A DNA stretch of 64,000 nucleotides. Origin: Labrenzia sp. THAF82. Lineage in GTDB: Bacteria; Pseudomonadota; Alphaproteobacteria; Rhizobiales; Stappiaceae. Shown in pieces: positions 17,403 to 26,000 of the stretch. The position numbers were made by a program, and so were the translations under genes. The stretch is from assembly GCF_009363435.1 (NCBI RefSeq), contig NZ_CP045354.1, positions 6,104,501 through 6,168,500 on the forward strand. Reading direction: 5' to 3'. The first letter of the stretch is position 1. Each line of letters begins with the position of its first letter. The notes under the pieces are model-generated. The model made no database searches. It was not told where the DNA came from and saw only the letters and a program-made list of their open reading frames with translations.

Positions 17403-17969
17403 ATGGAAAGAACCACGGCAAACCCGTCGCCCGGAGGTCTGGATGACCTGCCCGGCGACTTGATGATGTGGGTCCTCATCATCAGTGAGCTTCTGGTTTT
17501 TGGTGCGGGCCTGGCAGCCTTTCTGGGAGTGCGGATATCCGACCCGGCAGGTTTTGCAGAGGCCAGAACCTACCTTCATCCAACGCTTGCCAGCATCAAT
17601 ACGGTTGTCCTGATCACCAGCGGTTTTCTCGCTGCCAGAGCGGTCGATCTGCGGCAGCAGGATCGACGAAAGACGGCACGCATTGCGCTGACCGGGGCGA
17701 TGACGCTGGGTGTCGTTTTTCTGGTCATCAAGGCAATTGAATATGCTGACACGGCAGCACAGGGCATCTCGACGGAAACCCACCCGTTTTTTACGTTCTA
17801 CTATCTGCTGACCGGTTTTCACGCAATGCATGTTATTGCGGGAATTGTCATTCTCGCGTTGGTCGCCTGGAAAGACACACCCCGAAACATGGAAGTCGGA
17901 ACAGCCTTCTGGCACATGGTGGACCTGGTATGGGTGCTGTTGTTCCCGGTCATCTACCTGCTGGCGTGA
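17403..17969 (+). CDS. norE: NorE, cytochrome c oxidase subunit III-like membrane protein
   Basis: The 188-residue protein has about five membrane helices and a COX3-like pattern (LPGDLMMWVLIISELLVFG near the start, later FYYLLTGFHAMHVIAG). NorE is an accessory to the NO reductase. The ATG at 17403 follows the norD stop by 2 bases; the longer frame to 17295 lies inside norD and has no support. Confidence 0.9.
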   Translation: MERTTANPSPGGLDDLPGDLMMWVLIISELLVFGAGLAAFLGVRISDPAGFAEARTYLHPTLASINTVVLITSGFLAARAVDLRQQDRRKTARIALTGAMTLGVVFLVIKAIEYADTAAQGISTETHPFFTFYYLLTGFHAMHVIAGIVILALVAWKDTPRNMEVGTAFWHMVDLVWVLLFPVIYLLA

Positions 17970-17976
17970 GACGAAG

Positions 17977-18249
17977 ATGACGCGCAATCCGACGACAAAT
18001 GCCTGGCTTCAACTGCTGCTTTTAAGTGGCTTGTCCGTCGTTCTGGCTGCTGGTGCTGCGGGACTTCTGGACCCAAGTGTCACAGGCGTGCTTGTTCTTG
18101 CACTTGCGTGGATGAAAGCACGGGTCATTCTCTCGCGCTATCTGGGCCTATGGCAGGCTCCGGTGTGGCAGTCTGGTTTCAATTGGGTCCTGGCGCTCTA
18201 CTGCAGCCTGCTGCTTGCGCTTTATCTCATACCCGCCTTCAACTCCTGA
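17977..18249 (+). CDS. norF: NorF, small membrane protein of the nor operon
   Basis: The 90-residue protein has three hydrophobic segments and looks like a COX4-type/NorF accessory protein. It starts 7 bases after norE. The conserved core includes WMKARVILSRYLGL. Its last 11 bases overlap the 3' end of the DUF4202 gene on the other strand, so there is no room for a terminator between them. Confidence 0.82.
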   Translation: MTRNPTTNAWLQLLLLSGLSVVLAAGAAGLLDPSVTGVLVLALAWMKARVILSRYLGLWQAPVWQSGFNWVLALYCSLLLALYLIPAFNS

Positions 18250-18799
18250 AGGCACTAGCCAGTGGTTCGGGCAAATCAAACTCTTCACTCACCCGACGTC
18301 TTGCATCCCCTGACATCTTATGTGCAGTCTTTTGAACGATGCCGAGTACTTTCTCGTCGCTATGCTTGGCAGCGAAAGGCGCAAAATACCATTTGAGAAA
18401 CACGAAACAAATCGTGTCCTCCAGCGCCTGGACATCCGCATGCTGCTTGATGCCCTCCTTGCGCAGCATCCGCTCGGCAGCTGCAATGTCTTCTGATGCA
18501 TAGCCGGCCGCCTCCATGATCTCGCCGACCCTTTGCGCATGATGTCCGGCCAGGTTTCGGCGCCAGGCATGATACCCCGCCTTGCCTTCCGGAAAGGTTG
18601 CGCGGGGCACTGTCCAACGTTCGATGTGCTGACCACGGGCGGCGATTTTCAACGGATCGGATGCTTGCGGGAACAAGCGGGTCAACTCCGAACTCATACG
18701 CTCGCCATAAAGACGGGCTGCAGGAGTGCCTTCTTCCAGGTTCGGATCGGCTGTATTGGCTTCGTCGATCGCCGCGAGGGCCTTTTCCAGGTGTGTCAT
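18239..18799 (-). CDS. DUF4202 family protein, co-transcribed with the Dnr-type regulator
   Basis: The 186-residue soluble protein matches the DUF4202 pattern, with the conserved stretch ARGQHIERW followed by a WRRNL/HH segment. Many His and acidic residues suggest a metal-dependent, HD-like fold (inference). The function is unknown. Its ATG overlaps the stop of the Crp/Fnr regulator by four bases, so both come from one transcript. This places it in the NO-response block. Its 3' end overlaps norF by 11 bases in convergent orientation. Confidence 0.75.
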   Translation of the reverse strand: MTHLEKALAAIDEANTADPNLEEGTPAARLYGERMSSELTRLFPQASDPLKIAARGQHIERWTVPRATFPEGKAGYHAWRRNLAGHHAQRVGEIMEAAGYASEDIAAAERMLRKEGIKQHADVQALEDTICFVFLKWYFAPFAAKHSDEKVLGIVQKTAHKMSGDARRRVSEEFDLPEPLASAFRS

Positions 18800-19503
18800 T
18801 GTGCTTTGTGCCAGGCCTCGACAGGATCGCTTTCAGAATATTCACGAAGCATTTCGATGTCTTCGATCGCCGCGTGGTTCCTCTTGATATGAACGCCAGC
18901 CGATTTCAAACGGGCAAACGACCGTGACAGGCTTTCCGGTTTCATGCCCAGGCGGCCGGCGATCAGAAATTTGTCGTATGGAAGGGTGACGACACAACTG
19001 CCCGTTTCCTGTTCACACAGCTCCAACAGAAATTCGGCAACGCGTTGCGGCCCGGTTTGGGCCTTGAGTTGCTCAAGCTGCGAGACCAGCGAATGCAGGT
19101 GCATGAAAGTCGACGCCAAAACGGCAACCGCGATCTCCGGATCCTTGCGCATCGCCTCCAGCAGCGCCACGCTCGGTATGCGCATGACTTCGCAAGAGGT
19201 GACCGCTTCGGCAGAGACCGGATAAGCGTGACCGCGGAAGGCCACTGCTTCACCGAAGCTTTGCCCCTTGGCAAAGACGTTCACGACGGCCTCGCCGCCA
19301 TTGGGCGCTATCCGGTAAAGCTTGACCCAGCCCTCTGTCACGATGTGGATCGCCTTGGCAGTTTCCCCTTGCAGAAACAGCGTCTCGCCGCGATCATATT
19401 CGCGCCAGCTGGACAGTGACAGGATCATGTCCTGAGTGTCTTGCGGGAAGGTCTGCAACAACAAAGAATTCTGCGCAATCTTCTTGCGGCGTTCATTCGG
19501 CAT
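18796..19503 (-). CDS. dnr: Crp/Fnr-family regulator of the Dnr/NnrR type
   Basis: The 235-residue protein has an N-terminal cyclic-nucleotide-binding-like beta-roll (about 25-120), a dimerisation helix, and a C-terminal winged HTH (about 150-215). The recognition helix has E190-xx-S193-R194, the FNR pattern that reads TTGAC. It lacks the N-terminal Cys cluster of oxygen-sensing FNR, which suggests a Dnr-type NO sensor that uses heme (family knowledge). Four matching boxes lie upstream of nirE, nirS, norC and hemA. The hemA box is also about 130 bases upstream of this gene, so self-control is possible. The symbol is by class only. Confidence 0.85.
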   Translation of the reverse strand: MPNERRKKIAQNSLLLQTFPQDTQDMILSLSSWREYDRGETLFLQGETAKAIHIVTEGWVKLYRIAPNGGEAVVNVFAKGQSFGEAVAFRGHAYPVSAEAVTSCEVMRIPSVALLEAMRKDPEIAVAVLASTFMHLHSLVSQLEQLKAQTGPQRVAEFLLELCEQETGSCVVTLPYDKFLIAGRLGMKPESLSRSFARLKSAGVHIKRNHAAIEDIEMLREYSESDPVEAWHKAQ

Positions 19504-19626
19504 TCGATTTCCTAGTCAGGCTTCAGAAAAGCCTGCCCCTCCTATTGGCCTAGGGATATTACACAATCCGTTGTCACGGTCACATCTGTTGAATTGCTGA
19601 TATGGCAACGAACTTGCCGCGGTGTC

Positions 19627-19640
19627 TTGACTATTGTCAT
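19627..19640. promoter_or_regulatory. FNR/Dnr-type box for hemA
   Basis: TTGACTATTGTCAT is centred about 64 bases upstream of the hemA ATG, the same geometry as at nirS and norC. It shares 13 of 14 bases with the nirE box read on the minus strand. Confidence 0.75.
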
Positions 19641-19697
19641 TTCAAGCCAGGCCCGGCGCTCCTAGTCTTGTCAGGAAGATGAGAAAGCGGGGATCAC

Positions 19698-20921
19698 ATG
19701 GACTACCAATCCTTTTTCCGAAACCAGCTCGCTGAACTCAAACAAGAGGGAAATTACCGGGTCTTTATCGATCTTCAGCGTAAGCGCGGTAATTTTCCTG
19801 CTGCCGTCCGGACCCACAAGAAGGGCCAGGACGACGTCACGATCTGGTGTTCAAACGACTATCTTGGCATGGGCCAGCATCCGGATGTGGTTGCTGCCAT
19901 GCACGCAGCCGTCGACAGATGCGGTGCAGGCGCTGGCGGTACACGCAACATTTCCGGTACGACCCACGACCATGTTCTTTTAGAAGAAGAGCTTGCGGAC
20001 CTGCATGACAAGGAAGCTGCGTTGGTTTTCACGTCCGGCTATGTGTCGAACTGGGCGGCCCTTGGAACACTTGCGTCAAAGATCCCGGGCTGCATCGTTT
20101 TTTCCGACAGCCTGAACCACGCTTCGATGATTGAAGGGATCCGTCACTCAAGAGCGGACAAGGTCATCTGGAAACACAATGATCTTGAGGATCTGGAACA
20201 TAAGCTCGCATCGGCAGATCCGGCTCGGCCCAAACTGATCGCGTTTGAGAGCGTGTACTCCATGGACGGCGATATCGCCCCGATTGCCGAGATCTGCGAT
20301 CTGGCGGACAAATATGGCGCCATGACCTATCTCGATGAAGTGCACGCAGTCGGGCTCTATGGTCCGCGCGGCGGCGGCATCGCTGAACGCGAGGGCCTCA
20401 TGGATCGCCTGACCGTCATTGAAGGAACGCTCGGCAAGGCGTTTGGTGTGGTTGGCGGATATATTGCCGCATCAACCGAGCTTTGCGACTTCGTTCGAAG
20501 CTTCGCCAGCGGCTTCATTTTCACGACCGCCCTTCCGCCGGCAATCGCCGCGGCTGCGACCGCCTCTATCCGGCATCTGAAGCGGAGCAATACGGAGCGC
20601 GAAGCGCATCAGGCAATCGTTGCCAAAGTTCGCAAACGGCTCGACACGCTCGGCATCCCTCATGTGCCGAACCCAAGCCATATCATTCCGGTGATTGTCG
20701 GCAATCCGGCAAAGTGCAAATTCCTGTCAGACACGCTGCTGGATGATTTTGGAATTTACATTCAGCCAATCAACTACCCGACTGTTCCCAAGGGTACCGA
20801 ACGCCTTCGGATCACACCTTCGCCGGTGCACACAAGCGGCGATGTCGACAGACTGATCGTCGCCCTGCATTCGCTCTGGAACCAGTGCCAGCTGGCACGC
20901 CAGCCGATGGCGGCGGAATAG
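19698..20921 (+). CDS. hemA: 5-aminolevulinate synthase
   Basis: This 407-residue alpha-oxoamine synthase condenses glycine and succinyl-CoA to 5-aminolevulinate, the first committed heme step in alphaproteobacteria. It begins with the typical MDYQSFFRNQL. The glycine-rich CGAGAGGTRNISGT and the PLP-lysine motif TLGKAFGVVGGY are clear, and the DEVHAVGLYG segment carries the PLP-binding Asp. Its place beside the nir-nor genes and the box at 19627 suggest it raises heme supply during denitrification. A housekeeping copy elsewhere cannot be excluded. Confidence 0.95.
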   Translation: MDYQSFFRNQLAELKQEGNYRVFIDLQRKRGNFPAAVRTHKKGQDDVTIWCSNDYLGMGQHPDVVAAMHAAVDRCGAGAGGTRNISGTTHDHVLLEEELADLHDKEAALVFTSGYVSNWAALGTLASKIPGCIVFSDSLNHASMIEGIRHSRADKVIWKHNDLEDLEHKLASADPARPKLIAFESVYSMDGDIAPIAEICDLADKYGAMTYLDEVHAVGLYGPRGGGIAEREGLMDRLTVIEGTLGKAFGVVGGYIAASTELCDFVRSFASGFIFTTALPPAIAAAATASIRHLKRSNTEREAHQAIVAKVRKRLDTLGIPHVPNPSHIIPVIVGNPAKCKFLSDTLLDDFGIYIQPINYPTVPKGTERLRITPSPVHTSGDVDRLIVALHSLWNQCQLARQPMAAE

Positions 20922-20969
20922 GGCTAAACGCTCCAATCCGACATCTTCTTTGCTTTGACAATGCAAGGA

Positions 20970-21015
20970 AAAAACGAAACCGGCTGCCTATGACAAGGCA
21001 GCCGGCTTGTCTTTT
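20970..21015. terminator. Bidirectional terminator between hemA and coxM
   Basis: The inverted repeat CCGGCTGCC / GGCAGCCGG (20980-20988 with 20997-21005) is followed by a T-rich stretch on both strands (CTTGTCTTTTC on plus, TTTCGTTTTTTCC on minus). Confidence 0.8.
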
Positions 21016-21025
21016 CGGGTCACGT

Positions 21026-21826
21026 TTATCCGGCTTTATTTACGGCTTTTTTGGCCATGACGGTCACGAGGTTTGCTCGGTAGTTTGCGGATCCGTGGAG
21101 GTCTGAGAGCATATCTCCTGGTTCGGGTGCAATTCCGGCAACTGCGTCCGATGACCAGTTGCCGGCCAGGGCCGCTTCCATGTCGCTCATCCGGAAGACG
21201 CCGTTCTGCCCGGCGCCCGTCACCGCCACCTTTACCGATCCGTCTGCGCCCTTGGCCACAAACACGCCCGCCATGGCATAGCGCGAGGCAGGGTTCGGGT
21301 ATTTGGCATAAGCCGACTTTGCCGCCAGCGGGAAGGCCACCGACACGACCACCTCATCCTCATCCAGCGCCGTATCGAACATGCCGGTGAAGAACTCCCC
21401 AGCCGCAATGGTCCGCTTGCTGGTCGTCACCGCCGCACCAAGCCCGAGCAAGGCCGCCGGATAGTCCGCCGCCGGGTCGTTGTTGGCAATCGAACCGCCA
21501 AGCGTTCCCATGTGACGGACCGCCGGATCGCCGATGCCTCCGGCAAGGGCCGCAAGACCGGGCAGCTTCTGCCGCACAAGATCCGATGCAGCCACCTCCG
21601 CATGGGTCGTTGCCGCCCCGATCACGATGGTGCCCTCGCCTTCGCAAATGCCCTGCATCTCCGCAATCTTCGTCACGTCAACAAGGTCCGACGGCGCCGC
21701 AAGACGCTGCTTCATCGTCGGCAAAAGCGTCTGACCGCCACCCAGGATCTTGCCGTCCTCTGCCGCCGCCATCTTCTCGGCAGCCTCCGACACGGAACCG
21801 GCACGGTGATAGGTTGTCTCATACAT
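21026..21826 (-). CDS. coxM: CoxM-like FAD subunit of a xanthine-oxidase-family dehydrogenase
   Basis: The 266-residue protein has FAD-binding motifs GGGQTLLPTMKQR near residue 30 and GTLGGSIANNDPAADYP near residue 108, as in the medium subunit of CO dehydrogenase-type molybdo-flavoenzymes. It passes electrons from the Fe-S subunit to quinone or another carrier. It is the last gene of the cox operon, 83 bases after coxL, and faces hemA across a shared terminator. Confidence 0.88.
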   Translation of the reverse strand: MYETTYHRAGSVSEAAEKMAAAEDGKILGGGQTLLPTMKQRLAAPSDLVDVTKIAEMQGICEGEGTIVIGAATTHAEVAASDLVRQKLPGLAALAGGIGDPAVRHMGTLGGSIANNDPAADYPAALLGLGAAVTTSKRTIAAGEFFTGMFDTALDEDEVVVSVAFPLAAKSAYAKYPNPASRYAMAGVFVAKGADGSVKVAVTGAGQNGVFRMSDMEAALAGNWSSDAVAGIAPEPGDMLSDLHGSANYRANLVTVMAKKAVNKAG

Positions 21827-21909
21827 GTTGGGTCTCCCCCAAATCTCAAGTGTCCAATGACATCAGGTCCAATGCGGGCGGCCACACCGCCCGCGCATCG
21901 TCTCAAATC

Positions 21910-24270
21910 CTATTCGGCTGCCTGCCTCAGGCCAGCCTGGCACAGCGTCCACACCTTCTCCGGAGAGGCCGGCATCGACAGGGCATTGCTGCCAATCGCA
22001 TCCGTGATCGCATTGATCACCGCAGGCGGAGACCCGATCGCTCCGGCCTCCCCGCAGCCCTTCATGCCGAGCGGATTGCCGGGGCACGCCGTCACATGGG
22101 TCGACAGCTGATAGGACGGAACATCATCCGCACGCGGCATCGTGTAGTCCATGTAGGAGGCCGTCAGAAGCTGACCGCTCTCGTCATAGGCCGCATTCTC
22201 AAGCAGCGCCTGGCCAATGCCTTGCGTGATGCCGCCATGCACCTGACCTTCCACGATCATCGGATTGATGATGTTGCCGAAGTCGTCCGCAGCCACAAAG
22301 CTCACAACCTCCGTCTGGCCCGTCTCCGGATCCACCTCGACCTCGCACACATAGGTCCCGGCCGGGAAGGTGAAGTTGGTCGGGTCGTAGAACGCCCCCT
22401 CCTTCAGCCCCGGCTCCATGCCCTCTGGCAGGTTGTGCGCCGTATAGGCCGCAAGCGCCACCTCCGTGAAGCTCAGCTTCTTGTCCGTCCCGGCCACTTT
22501 CAGCTCGCCGCCCTCGATCTGGATGTCCCCTTCCGAGGCCTCCATCAGGTGGGCCGCGATCTTCTTCGCCTTCGCCTCGACCTTGTCCAGCGCCTTCACA
22601 ACAGCCGACATGCCGACCGCGCCCGAGCGGGACCCGTAGGTGCCCATGCCGAACTGGACCTTGTCCGTATCCCCGTGCACGATCGCAACCGCATCGCTGT
22701 CCAGACCGAACCGCTCGCTGATCAGCTGCGCGAAGGTCGTCTCATGGCCCTGGCCATGACTGTGAGAACCGGTCAGAACCTCGACCGTCCCCACCGGGTT
22801 CACACGAACCTCGGCAGATTCCCAAAGACCGACACCGGCACCAAGAGACCCGACCGCCGCTGACGGCGCAATCCCGCAGGCTTCGATGTAACAGGACAGG
22901 CCGATCCCGCGCAGCTTGCCCCGCGCGGCCGCTTCCGCCTTGCGCGCGGCAAACCCGTCATAATCGGCCGCCTTCAGCGCCGCATCCAGCGTCGCATCAT
23001 AATCGCCCGCGTCGTAGCACATGATCACCGGCGTCTGATGCGGGAACGAGCGAATGAAGTTCTTGCGGCGGAACTCTGCCGGCGACAAGCCAACCTCGCG
23101 CGCCGCAGTCTCCATGATCCGCTCAAGCAGATAGGTCGCCTCAGGACGTCCGGCACCGCGATAGGCATCCACCGGCGTCGTGTTGGTATAGACCGTTTTC
23201 ACATTCGCATGGATCGCAGGGATGTCGTATTGCCCCGACAACAGCGTTGCATAGAGATAGGTCGGGACCGACGACGAGAACAGCGACATGTAGGCGCCCA
23301 GATTGGCAACCGTCTTCACCCGAAGCCCGATGATCTTGTTGTCCGCATCCAGCGCAAGCTCGGCTTCCGAGCGGTGATCGCGGCCATGGGCATCCGTCAG
23401 GAACGCTTCCGTGCGGTCCGATACCCATTTCACAGGCCGGCCGACGCGCTTCGACGCCCAAAGGCACACCATCTCTTCCGGATAGATATAGATCTTCGAG
23501 CCGAAGCCGCCGCCCACATCCGGTGCAATCACCCGCAGCTTGTGTTCCGGCGCAATGTTATAGAACGCCGACAGGACCAGACGCGCAACATGCGGATTCT
23601 GGGACGTCGTATAGAGCGTATAATGCTCCTCGGCAGCATCATAGCCGGCAAGCGCGGCCCGCGGCTCCATCGCGTTCGGAACAAGGCGGTTGTTGTGGAT
23701 CTCCATCCGCGTCACATGCGCAGCACGGCCAAACGCCTCGTCGGTCGCTCCCGCATCCCCGATCTCCCAGTCGTAGATCAGATTGCCTTCCGCTTCCGGA
23801 TGGATCTGCGGCGCGCCCGCCTCAAGGGCTGCAAGCGGATCGACAACCGCAGGAAGCTCCTCATAATCGACAACCACGGCATCGGCAGCATCCCGCGCCT
23901 CGGCCTGCGTGTCCGCAATCACGACCGCAACAGCCTGACCGACATGGCGCACAATCTCAGGCTCAAGCGCCCGCCAGCCGCCCATCTTCATCGGCGTGCC
24001 GTCCTTGGAATGGATCATCCACCCGCAGATCAGATTGCCAACACCGTCGCCCACAAGCTGATCGCCCGTCAGAACCGCATCAACACCCGGCATCGAAAGA
24101 GCCGCACTGGCATCGATCCCCGTGACCTTCGCATGGGCATGCGGCGAGCGCACAAAGGCCGCATAGCCCATGCCCGGCATCGCCATGTCATCCGTATAAC
24201 GGCCACGGCCCGTGATGAAGCGCTTGTCCTCCTTGCGCAGAGCCCGGGCGCCAATCCCTTCAACTGCCAT
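21910..24270 (-). CDS. coxL: CoxL-like molybdopterin subunit, form II type
   Basis: The 786-residue Mo-binding subunit has the active-site loop AYRGAGR, which marks form II (also called BMS) CoxL; form I enzymes have AYXCSFR. Other family motifs include GGGFGSK, GSHSHGQGHETTF and the C-terminal catalytic Glu in GCGEAGAIGSPPA. Form I enzymes oxidise CO. For form II, CO oxidation is disputed and the true substrate is not settled. The gene is strongly GC-biased at third positions, hence the long antisense open frames. It sits between coxS and coxM in the usual S-L-M order. Confidence 0.88.
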   Translation of the reverse strand: MAVEGIGARALRKEDKRFITGRGRYTDDMAMPGMGYAAFVRSPHAHAKVTGIDASAALSMPGVDAVLTGDQLVGDGVGNLICGWMIHSKDGTPMKMGGWRALEPEIVRHVGQAVAVVIADTQAEARDAADAVVVDYEELPAVVDPLAALEAGAPQIHPEAEGNLIYDWEIGDAGATDEAFGRAAHVTRMEIHNNRLVPNAMEPRAALAGYDAAEEHYTLYTTSQNPHVARLVLSAFYNIAPEHKLRVIAPDVGGGFGSKIYIYPEEMVCLWASKRVGRPVKWVSDRTEAFLTDAHGRDHRSEAELALDADNKIIGLRVKTVANLGAYMSLFSSSVPTYLYATLLSGQYDIPAIHANVKTVYTNTTPVDAYRGAGRPEATYLLERIMETAAREVGLSPAEFRRKNFIRSFPHQTPVIMCYDAGDYDATLDAALKAADYDGFAARKAEAAARGKLRGIGLSCYIEACGIAPSAAVGSLGAGVGLWESAEVRVNPVGTVEVLTGSHSHGQGHETTFAQLISERFGLDSDAVAIVHGDTDKVQFGMGTYGSRSGAVGMSAVVKALDKVEAKAKKIAAHLMEASEGDIQIEGGELKVAGTDKKLSFTEVALAAYTAHNLPEGMEPGLKEGAFYDPTNFTFPAGTYVCEVEVDPETGQTEVVSFVAADDFGNIINPMIVEGQVHGGITQGIGQALLENAAYDESGQLLTASYMDYTMPRADDVPSYQLSTHVTACPGNPLGMKGCGEAGAIGSPPAVINAITDAIGSNALSMPASPEKVWTLCQAGLRQAAE

Positions 24271-24489
24271 CGTCTCTCTCCCAAATACTGCTCCGGATCA
24301 AAAAAACTCCGGATGGTCTCCTCCGACCGGTCTGCCCGGCCCGTTTCGTCTCAAAGGTCGGCTTCGAACCGCTGCTGCCGGCTCCCTCCGGCAGATCAAC
24401 TGCGTCCCACCTGACCCTCATCAGGCCCTTGCGCGAACAACACACGCGCATCAGACCCTTAAATCCGTCATGTCCTTAAAACCGGGCCC

Positions 24490-24981
24490 TCACTCGGCCG
24501 CCTGCGCCATGCCCGCCATCTGGTCGGACGCCGCCTTGATCGCCTTGACGATGTTCTGATAACCGGTGCAACGGCAGATGTTGCCTTCCAGCTCGTGCCG
24601 GATCGTTGCCTCATCAAGATTGCCCGCACCGTGACGGTTGATCATGTCAACCGCACTCATGATCATCCCAGGTGTGCAAAATCCGCACTGAAGACCGTGA
24701 TGCTCCCGGAACGCTGCCTGCACAGGATGAAGCGCATCCGCACTGCCAATCCCCTCAAGCGTCACCACCTCACTGCCATCCGCCTGGGCCGCAAGCATCG
24801 TGCAGGACTTCACCGCCTTGCCGTCAACATGCACAACACACGCCCCGCATTGCGACGTGTCACAGCCAACATGCGTTCCCGTCAGCCCCCGAACATCCCG
24901 GATCAAAGACACAAGCAACGTCCGGTCCTCGACCTCGGACGAAACGGTCTTCCCGTTCAATACCAAAGATACTTTCGACAT
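24490..24981 (-). CDS. coxS: CoxS-like 2Fe-2S subunit
   Basis: The 163-residue protein has two 2Fe-2S sites: a plant-ferredoxin-like GCDTSQCGACVV and a C-terminal pair CGFCTPGM and CRCTGY. It relays electrons from CoxL to CoxM. The ATG at 24981 is chosen because it is preceded by GGGAGAGAG and gives the usual MSKVSLVLNG start. A 219-base spacer separates it from coxL. Confidence 0.88.
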   Translation of the reverse strand: MSKVSLVLNGKTVSSEVEDRTLLVSLIRDVRGLTGTHVGCDTSQCGACVVHVDGKAVKSCTMLAAQADGSEVVTLEGIGSADALHPVQAAFREHHGLQCGFCTPGMIMSAVDMINRHGAGNLDEATIRHELEGNICRCTGYQNIVKAIKAASDQMAGMAQAAE

Positions 24982-25105
24982 AAATCTCTCTCCCTCATGG
25001 AACCTCTCGAGCCAAAGCCCAAATAGCCGGTTTAACACCGTGTTCTGTGGGTCCTGACAGCAAACGCCACCAGAACCGGATCATTCCAAATCTGTCGCCA
25101 AAGGG

Positions 25106-25819
25106 TCAACTGGCAAGCGCAAGAACAACAATCAGCGCCCCAAGCAGCAAAAGACCCCACACCATCGGTCCGCCAAACGCATTCCGACCCGCAGCATCCT
25201 CCAAATTCTCCTCTGCCTTGTGAAGACCCTCCTCAACCTTGTGCTCCGCCTCGCCAATCGCATGAAGAACCTCGCCCGGCGCCTCTTCAAGCGCGATCCG
25301 CTTCGCCTCCTCGGCAACACCTTCATCAAGATCAGCCGCAAGACCCGTATCCGAAGACACCTCGGACACCGCCGCCGCTGAGCCCCCAACCTGCTCGGTA
25401 AACCGGGAGAAAAACTCCTCCGCCATCTTGCGCGCCGTGGAATCAATCAAACGGCTGCCAAGCTGAGCCAACTTGCCGCCAACCTGAGCCTTCGCCTCGT
25501 AACTCAAAACCGTCGCATCGCCATCTTCAACCAGACGAATGTCCGCAGACCCCTTGGCAAACCCGGCAACTCCTCCCTTGCCCTCGCCAACAATCGTGTA
25601 ACTCTCAGGCGAAACAACATTCTCAAACGTCACAGAACCTTTGAACTTCGCCTTGACAGGACCAATCTTCGACGTAACTGACGCCGTCAGCTCATCAGCC
25701 GAAACCCGCTCAAGAACTTCACAACCAGGTATGCACAAACGCAAAACATCAGCGTCATTCAACGCAGACCAAACAACCAAACGGGAGGCCTGAATTACCT
25801 GACTGCCTGAAATCTCCAT
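25106..25819 (-). CDS. coxG: CoxG-like SRPBCC protein with C-terminal membrane anchor
   Basis: The 237-residue protein starts with a CoxG/SRPBCC domain (about residues 1-145, with WSALNDADVLRLCIPGCE and GPVKAKFKG). A charged, Glu/Ala-rich helical stretch follows (about 165-210). It ends with one membrane helix (about 216-236). CoxG proteins help recruit or mature CO dehydrogenase at the membrane, and recent work links them to quinone delivery. A GGGAG site precedes the ATG at 25819. It is the first gene of the cox operon, 124 bases before coxS. Confidence 0.85.
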   Translation of the reverse strand: MEISGSQVIQASRLVVWSALNDADVLRLCIPGCEVLERVSADELTASVTSKIGPVKAKFKGSVTFENVVSPESYTIVGEGKGGVAGFAKGSADIRLVEDGDATVLSYEAKAQVGGKLAQLGSRLIDSTARKMAEEFFSRFTEQVGGSAAAVSEVSSDTGLAADLDEGVAEEAKRIALEEAPGEVLHAIGEAEHKVEEGLHKAEENLEDAAGRNAFGGPMVWGLLLLGALIVVLALAS

Positions 25820-26000
25820 GTGCTCCCCATTGACCGTTTCGGCAAATTGCAACCAACAGGAAAATACACAGGGCTGCAGCTGTACACTGTACTTTAGGTC
25901 GGGTCGGCGTCCCGGCTTTGCAAACACACCTGTCTGAAGCTACATTTTGTGTTGGCGACGGTAGTTTCGGAACAGGGACGCCGCCTCCTGGGAGGAAAAA

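Noticed and set aside
23038..24414. 458-codon plus-strand frame opposite coxL, with a 425-codon partner at 21586-22863
   Set aside because: coxL is strongly GC-biased at third positions, which opens long antisense frames. The Arg/His-rich products have no domain.
24271..24489. Possible small gene or repeat between coxL and coxS
   Set aside because: Only a short direct repeat (ATCCGGAG twice) and no start codon with ribosome site.
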